A stretch of 11,346 nt of DNA from assembly GCA_027858325.1 (NCBI GenBank), contig JAQICU010000089.1, positions 1 through 11,346 on the forward strand, read 5' to 3'. The notes under the pieces are model-generated. The model ran no database searches. It saw nothing but the letters and a program-made list of their open reading frames with translations, and was not told the origin of the DNA. The stretch comes from Candidatus Cloacimonadota bacterium. Lineage in GTDB: Bacteria > Cloacimonadota > Cloacimonadia > Cloacimonadales > TCS61. A program made the position numbers and the translations under genes. Numbering within the stretch: the stretch's first letter is position 1; every line of letters starts with the position of its first letter. Shown piece by piece: positions 6,962-11,346 of the stretch.

Positions 6962-7534
6962 TTAAAATCCAGCAGCCTCAAGCCGGATTAAGATGAAAAT
7001 CAGCAGGGCAACTACCGGAATAACAACGACCCAGTCATTCACTTTTAAAAGCTGGGGCAGGGTGATCGTGCCGAAATAACCTTTCTTTAGTATTTTATCT
7101 TTAACTTTCGGATAGATGACAGCGAAGAGATGGGCACCGATCAAAATACCGGCAACCCCACCTATCAAAGCGTCAAGATATCCGTTGCCAACAGCACCGG
7201 CAATTGTTCCAGGGCAGTAACCCAGCACAGCAAAACCAACTCCGAAGATCAAGCCGCCAACGATACTCATCCCTGCTGAACCTGGTTTGGGACTCAGTTT
7301 TATCCAACCCAAAGTTTTCATGAAATAAATGCCGATCATGCCTGTGATGACAGCGGAAAGCATTATCTTGAGCACAGTAAAATCTTTCAGCAGCAGCTGT
7401 CCGACAATAACGTCAAACTTGGTAGCACCACCTTTCTGCAGCAGGAATCCAAAGATTATGCCAAAGAGCAAACCCCAAAGAAGTGGAAGACGGCTAGGTT
7501 TTTGGGGAAGATTAGTTTGTTTTTGTTCTTTCAT
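6962..7534 (-). CDS. YeeE/YedE family sulfur transport protein, second half-size subunit
   Basis: This is a membrane protein of the YeeE/YedE (sulf_transp) family, whose full-length members such as TsuA import thiosulfate through a path lined by conserved cysteines. From the ATG at 7534 it is 190 residues, half the length of a full transporter. It has about four to five hydrophobic segments: from the chosen start roughly 16-33, 54-73, 89-112, 117-140 and 167-184. The family loop GYCPGT is at 105-110 with C107, its only cysteine. Three ATGs lie close together at 7546, 7537 and 7534; only the last has GGAGG at the right distance (5 bases), so I chose it. The earliest would follow the neighbour's TAA directly. 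It pairs with the gene just upstream as a split transporter (PmpA/PmpB-like pairs are known). Confidence 0.88.
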   Translation of the reverse strand: MKEQKQTNLPQKPSRLPLLWGLLFGIIFGFLLQKGGATKFDVIVGQLLLKDFTVLKIMLSAVITGMIGIYFMKTLGWIKLSPKPGSAGMSIVGGLIFGVGFAVLGYCPGTIAGAVGNGYLDALIGGVAGILIGAHLFAVIYPKVKDKILKKGYFGTITLPQLLKVNDWVVVIPVVALLIFILIRLEAAGF

Positions 7535-7539
7535 CATAT

Positions 7540-7544
7540 CCTCC
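7540..7544 (-). promoter_or_regulatory. Ribosome binding site that decides the start of the second YeeE gene
   Basis: GGAGG on the minus strand lies 5 bases before the ATG at 7534. It overlaps the upstream ATG at 7546 and is only 2 bases from the ATG at 7537, so neither of those is a good start. Confidence 0.6.
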
Positions 7545-7546
7545 AT

Positions 7547-8065
7547 TTACCCTATAACATTGTAAAGCAAAAAAGCAGTAGCAATTCCACCGATGAAGAA
7601 AAAGATAGCAGATATCCAACTCGAAACAGCCAGTTGCAGCGTTCCGCTGATGCCGTGGCCACTGGTACAGCCACCAGACCAGCGTGAACCGAAACCTAGA
7701 CAGATTCCACCAAAAACAGCTACAATAATTCGGGTGACTGGTTCTGATCCGAATATTTGTGACCACTGAGTAGGAACCCAAAGCCAATGAAAATCACCAG
7801 ATAATTTAGCTGACACAAATGAGCCAATAACTATGCCCAGAACAAGCATCCATTCCCAATCGACTTCCGGTTTTACTTCCTGGTAATATATTTTTTGTTC
7901 TACTTTCTTCCCTCGGAAAAGTCTCTCGATCATACCACTGGTACGCGCAAAAGCAGTAGAGCAGCCGATTGGCTTTTTGGAAATTAAAAAAGTCAACCAA
8001 CTGAGAACACCTATCCCAATACCTGCTATATAAGGCGACCATCGCGTTTCTGTTAACCAATTCAT
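7547..8065 (-). CDS. YeeE/YedE family sulfur transport protein, first half-size subunit
   Basis: This 172-residue membrane protein is the partner half of a split YeeE/YedE sulfur transporter. Hydrophobic segments lie at about 11-29, 72-86, 111-127 and 146-168. Two cysteines sit in the conserved family loops: C35 in PIGCSTAFARTSG (32-44) and C133 in SRWSGGCTSGHGISG (127-141). With C107 of the downstream half the pair has three loop cysteines, the same number reported as important in the single-chain thiosulfate importer TsuA. AGAGG lies 5 bases before the ATG and directly follows the stop of the metallo-beta-lactamase/rhodanese gene (gap 9 bases). The substrate is not fixed by sequence; thiosulfate, or another small sulfur compound, is the best inference. 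Confidence 0.88.
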   Translation of the reverse strand: MNWLTETRWSPYIAGIGIGVLSWLTFLISKKPIGCSTAFARTSGMIERLFRGKKVEQKIYYQEVKPEVDWEWMLVLGIVIGSFVSAKLSGDFHWLWVPTQWSQIFGSEPVTRIIVAVFGGICLGFGSRWSGGCTSGHGISGTLQLAVSSWISAIFFFIGGIATAFLLYNVIG

Positions 8066-8074
8066 AATTACCTC

Positions 8075-9523
8075 TTACAATTTCCATCTTGGGCGAGATT
8101 GGACATACCTGGTGAAATAACGTGAACCGTGAGGATTTTCACAAACCTTGCAGCTTTGAGTATAGCCAGCAGCGCTATAGCCCGTCATACCACCAGCCAC
8201 ATTGAAAATATTTTTAAAACCATGTTGATTCAGAATACTAGCTCCCAGGCTGGAACGGTTTCCAGTGCTACAAATCATTACGGTTGCTTTTTCAGTATTT
8301 AGTTCTTGAAAACGAGTCCGCAGTTCCGGGGCTGGAATATTGATAGCTCCTTCAATATGATTGTCTTCAAATTCGGCTGGCGCTCTCACATCCAGCACTA
8401 CGATACTGGATTTACCCGTTATCATATCGTGCAGATCTTCTGCCGAGATTTGTTGTACATTTGATGTTCGATATCCGGCAACAACCCAACCAAACATACC
8501 TCCGTCCAAATAACCGGTGATTGAGTCAATTCCAACTCTACGAGCCCAGATATTTGCTTCCAAAGCCTCGTTGTGAGATGAGGCTACAAGCAAAATATTT
8601 TTATCGGTGGGTAAAACCCAGCCGGCAAAAGTTGGGAAATTACCACCAGAATCAATATGCCAAGCTCCTGGTATGTGCTGACTGCCGAAGGCATCGTATC
8701 TTCTTGCATCTAAAACGATATTATTTTTATTCTTTATTTCTTCTTTGAATTTGGTGGAATCAATTTCTTTCAAGGAAGGTAATTTAGAAGTCAATATAGG
8801 ACCTTTTCTGTTTATATCGCTACATCGACTGAAATGATCCGGAGCGGGAGGCATATTGGTTGTAAGTGATTTCATAAATTCTTTTTTATCAGTAATTTGC
8901 AATGCAGCGTTATACTTTCGTTCATAGCCGATTGTAGTGCGCCACTTAGCTCCCATTGCTCTACCACATAACGAGCCTGCACCATGCGCGGGGTAAACTT
9001 CACAATAATCCGGAAGTTTTAACAGTTTTTCGTGAAGACTGTCATACAATTTTTCTGCTAATTCAGTAGCAATATCTGGAAAGAGATCCGGTCTTCCCAC
9101 ATCTCCCACAAATAGAGTATCACCTACAAAAACTCCAAGTGGACCTTCACCACGCGATTTGTCCGTTACAACATAACTGATATGTTCAGGTGTATGTCCT
9201 GGAGTTTCTAAAACTTTAAGTTCCATGTCTTCTAATTCGATAATATCACCTTCGGATAGTGCAACATGCTCGAATTTACAGTTTCCAGACTTTGGTGCAT
9301 AGATCTTTGCACCGGTTAACTCAGCCAATTCCATGTGTCCTGATACAAAATCGGCATGAAGGTGTGTTTCCAGGATGTGGGTAATATCAACTCCCATAGA
9401 TCGAGCTTCATCTATATATAATTGCACATCACGACGAGGGTCAACGACAGCACAGGATTCTTTTCCTGCCAGAATATAAGAACTATGGGCAACTTTTCCG
9501 ATAAAATAGTGCTTAAGCAACAT
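8075..9523 (-). CDS. Metallo-beta-lactamase fold protein fused to two rhodanese domains (persulfide dioxygenase type)
   Basis: The N-terminal part (1-225) is an ETHE1-like metallo-hydrolase fold with metal ligands in THLHADFVSGH (H54, H56, D58, H63), H110 in GHTPEH, D135 in GDTLFVGDVGRPD, and H180 in YPAHGAGSLCG. In ETHE1-like persulfide dioxygenases a single iron is held by two His and one Asp, and glutathione or another persulfide is oxidised to sulfite. Two rhodanese domains follow. The first (about 250-352, VLDARRYDAF and HIPGA) has VASSHNEA where the catalytic cysteine loop should be, so it is probably inactive. The second (about 358-455) has VLDVRAPAEF and an active-site loop CSTGNRS with C418. 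A short tail carries CKVC (458-461) and is rich in Arg. AAGGAGG sits 5 bases before the ATG. The adjacent YeeE pair suggests imported sulfur is its substrate source. Confidence 0.88.
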   Translation of the reverse strand: MLLKHYFIGKVAHSSYILAGKESCAVVDPRRDVQLYIDEARSMGVDITHILETHLHADFVSGHMELAELTGAKIYAPKSGNCKFEHVALSEGDIIELEDMELKVLETPGHTPEHISYVVTDKSRGEGPLGVFVGDTLFVGDVGRPDLFPDIATELAEKLYDSLHEKLLKLPDYCEVYPAHGAGSLCGRAMGAKWRTTIGYERKYNAALQITDKKEFMKSLTTNMPPAPDHFSRCSDINRKGPILTSKLPSLKEIDSTKFKEEIKNKNNIVLDARRYDAFGSQHIPGAWHIDSGGNFPTFAGWVLPTDKNILLVASSHNEALEANIWARRVGIDSITGYLDGGMFGWVVAGYRTSNVQQISAEDLHDMITGKSSIVVLDVRAPAEFEDNHIEGAINIPAPELRTRFQELNTEKATVMICSTGNRSSLGASILNQHGFKNIFNVAGGMTGYSAAGYTQSCKVCENPHGSRYFTRYVQSRPRWKL

Positions 9524-9645
9524 AAAAACCTCCTTGAATTACTAGTTAAAATTCTTAATTAATTTCCTGAAAAATATATTACAGTTTCTGATCAGCAGTT
9601 CCTGAATTAACTTCAAAAGAAGAATCAGAAATCTGTTTCATCCAA
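9524..9645 (-). promoter_or_regulatory. Gap with probable promoter/operator of the sulfur cassette
   Basis: This is the widest gap in the minus-strand gene run (122 bases) and AT-rich. It holds AAGGAGG at 9529-9535 for the gene at 9523. An 8-bp palindrome CTGATCAG (9588-9595) lies between two near-identical 10-mers on the plus strand, CAGTTTCTGA (9582-9591, overlapping the palindrome) and CAGTTCCTGA (9596-9605), 14 bases apart. TTCCTGAA also occurs twice (9564-9571 and 9599-9606). Read on the minus strand, TAATAT near 9576-9581 could be a -10 box, but no good -35 is spaced correctly. A promoter here is likely by position; its elements are not certain. Confidence 0.35.
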
Positions 9646-11346
9646 CTACAAATACATGAAATAGAAAACGGAAATAACCACAACCAGGAATAGAAGTGTC
9701 ATTCCGCCTCCCGCCTTGAAATAATCAGAGTTACGATAACCACCTGGCGTCATAAGCATAGCATTTACCTGGTGGGTGGGTAGAATGAATGAATTGGCTG
9801 CACAAACAGCTACCAAAAGCACCAGAGGGCGTGGATCAAGACCACCGATCCGTGCCATGTTTATAACCAGAGGTGCCAGAACAACCGTGGAAGCAACATT
9901 GGACATGAACAGTGAGAAGAGTGTTGCCAGCAAAGCTACTGTTGATAATAGAAAAATCGGATGCCCATCCTGTACCACGAGCATAATTTTTTCTGCCAGA
10001 AACTCAGCGGTACCGGTTTTTTGCATTGCGATTCCCAGTGGAATAAGTCCGGCTATGAGAAATACTACTTTCCACTCGATAGATTGATATACTTCTTCTA
10101 TGCGGATTACCTTTGTCAACACCATGGCAATAGCACCTGAAAAGAGCGAAATAGAAATGGGAAAACCGGCAATACTAAGCCCGATAGAAGCGGCAAAGCA
10201 CAATCCTGCGATCAAAGCTTTACCTGTTTTTTTCTCTTCAAATTCAAATGGTGTAATTATAACAAAATCATTGCTTTTCTTCAAAAGGAGGGCTTTTTCC
10301 CAAAGACCATGTACAATCAGAGTGTCTCCTGATTTGAATTTCCGGTCAGAGAAATCTCCCGTCACAAGATCACCCCCGCTGAAAAAAAGAACCGGTTCAA
10401 CAGCATAGGTTTTTCGAAAGGCCAATTCCCTCATAGTGCTGCCTACTAGCGAGGAGTGTGGTGGAATAATTATTTCCATAAAACCGGCAGATGTAGGATC
10501 TTTCAGGTCTTCGAATCCATTGAGTTTTTTATGAAATTGCAATTGAAAATCGTGAGCGAATCGTTCAATGTCCTTGAGATTACCTAACAGTGCAATTTCC
10601 TGATCGGCCTGAAACATTGTGTTACGCCAAGGTGCATATTCAACGTTATCTAAACTGGAGACTGCTAGAATATGGAGCTTATATTGATTCCATACACCAG
10701 AAATCTCAGGAGTCTTTCCAACAAGCTGACTGTTGCTTGGAATCGCATATCGACAGATATCATAGGGTAGATGCCATGAGTCAATAAGATGCTTTTGATC
10801 TGATAATTTTTCTTTGCCAGCTTCTGCATGCGGCAGCAACCACTTCCCGAAAAAGAAAAAAAAGAGTATACCGGAAATTAGTAAAATTAATCCCACCGGT
10901 GTTACACTGAAAAGACCATAAGGTTTTAAATCTGCACTACGCAGCAGGTCATTCAGCAGGATCAATGGACCAGAAGCAACCATAGTAAGAGTACCACCCA
11001 GAATAGCAGCAAAGCCTAAGGGCATGATCAATTCTGAAGCCGGAATCTTCTGGCGTTTGGAAATATTAAGCACAGCAGGAAGAAAAAGAGCGGCAGCTCC
11101 TACATTCTGCATAAACGCAGAGATCAAGCCAACTGATAATGAAACCAATCCGATGAGTTTTCTTCTACTGGAGCCTACGATCCGAAGGATAAATCGGGAG
11201 AATTTATCCATAACTCCGGTTTTGGCAATTCCGTTTCCCATTATCATTACTGCAATCATGGCAATTACTGCGTTACTTGAAAAACCTGAAAGAGTCTCTT
11301 TGGGAGTAAGAATTCCAGACCAACCAAGAGCAAGCATGCAGAGAAT
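9646..11346 (-). CDS. DASS/SLC13 family anion permease with two RCK_C domains (5' end outside window)
   Basis: The frame is open to the right edge, so the N-terminus is missing, perhaps a few tens of residues judging from relatives; an ATG at 11337 is only an internal Met. Numbered from the first visible residue, membrane helices occupy about 1-190 and 375-566. Between them are two TrkA_C (RCK_C) domains, roughly 195-270 and 288-367, the second ending in SGDTLIVHG-type sequence. Family transport loops are QNVGAAALFLP (80-90) and MSNVASTVVLAPL (481-493), in the place of the paired SNT motifs of DASS carriers, plus a closing HQVNAMLMTPGGYRNSDYF (525-543). DASS carriers move sulfate or dicarboxylates, usually with sodium; forms with RCK_C domains include sulfate transporters. 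Sulfur-cassette neighbours make sulfate or another sulfur oxyanion a fair guess, unproven. It ends with TAG and no strong terminator. Confidence 0.88.
   Translation of the reverse strand: MLCMLALGWSGILTPKETLSGFSSNAVIAMIAVMIMGNGIAKTGVMDKFSRFILRIVGSSRRKLIGLVSLSVGLISAFMQNVGAAALFLPAVLNISKRQKIPASELIMPLGFAAILGGTLTMVASGPLILLNDLLRSADLKPYGLFSVTPVGLILLISGILFFFFFGKWLLPHAEAGKEKLSDQKHLIDSWHLPYDICRYAIPSNSQLVGKTPEISGVWNQYKLHILAVSSLDNVEYAPWRNTMFQADQEIALLGNLKDIERFAHDFQLQFHKKLNGFEDLKDPTSAGFMEIIIPPHSSLVGSTMRELAFRKTYAVEPVLFFSGGDLVTGDFSDRKFKSGDTLIVHGLWEKALLLKKSNDFVIITPFEFEEKKTGKALIAGLCFAASIGLSIAGFPISISLFSGAIAMVLTKVIRIEEVYQSIEWKVVFLIAGLIPLGIAMQKTGTAEFLAEKIMLVVQDGHPIFLLSTVALLATLFSLFMSNVASTVVLAPLVINMARIGGLDPRPLVLLVAVCAANSFILPTHQVNAMLMTPGGYRNSDYFKAGGGMTLLFLVVVISVFYFMYL

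Noticed and set aside
7512..7787. Minus-strand frame of 91 codons
   Set aside because: It overlaps both YeeE genes in a different frame, whose membrane pattern and cysteine loops are clear.
7806..8087. Minus-strand frame of 93 codons
   Set aside because: It lies inside the first YeeE gene in another frame, is rich in Cys, Arg and Trp with no motif, and has no ribosome site; it is a shadow.
10100..10408. Plus-strand frame of 102 codons, with another at 9776-10087
   Set aside because: Both are antisense to the DASS permease, with no domain or start signal.

Overview
The window is AT-rich bacterial chromosome. Apart from a gene fragment at the left edge, every gene lies on the minus strand, and most have a clean Shine-Dalgarno site (AGGAGG-like). 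Product types and base composition suggest an anaerobic or facultative Gram-negative bacterium, possibly of the FCB group. That placement is a guess from general resemblance; no rRNA or marker gene is present to settle it.

In the direction of minus-strand transcription (right to left) the layout is as follows. (1) A DASS/SLC13 anion permease carrying two RCK_C (TrkA_C) domains, cut by the right edge (9646-11346). (2) After a 122-base gap with possible regulatory repeats, a sulfur cassette: a metallo-beta-lactamase/double-rhodanese protein of the persulfide dioxygenase type (8075-9523) and two half-size YeeE/YedE sulfur-transport proteins (7547-8065 and 6962-7534). (3) A small DUF1622 membrane protein (6590-6934). 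(4) A two-gene Ktr/Trk potassium uptake system, ktrB (5211-6584) and ktrA (4525-5187). (5) After a 74-base gap, a pentose phosphate cassette: transaldolase, zwf, gnd and pgl (4450 down to 768). Two of its junctions are 4-base ATGA overlaps, and the gnd/pgl boundary is equally tight.

The sulfur genes look suited to bringing in thiosulfate or a similar sulfur compound and handling sulfane sulfur with a persulfide dioxygenase/rhodanese enzyme. The Ktr genes import potassium under nucleotide control. The pentose phosphate genes make NADPH from glucose 6-phosphate and feed pentoses back to glycolysis. Short spacings make three adjacent operons, or one long read-through unit, plausible.

The left end differs. 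A plus-strand 3' gene fragment with a possible helix-turn-helix ends at 338. A 429-base non-coding stretch (339-767) then holds a strong minus-strand terminator about 270 bases beyond pgl and a 25-codon remnant-like reading frame. I found no tRNA, rRNA, CRISPR array or complete mobile element. I see known families in an unusual arrangement rather than a clearly new system. The points most worth checking are the split three-cysteine YeeE pair next to the persulfide dioxygenase-like fusion, the divergent Gnd, the DUF1622-ktrB-ktrA unit, and the unexplained tail after pgl.
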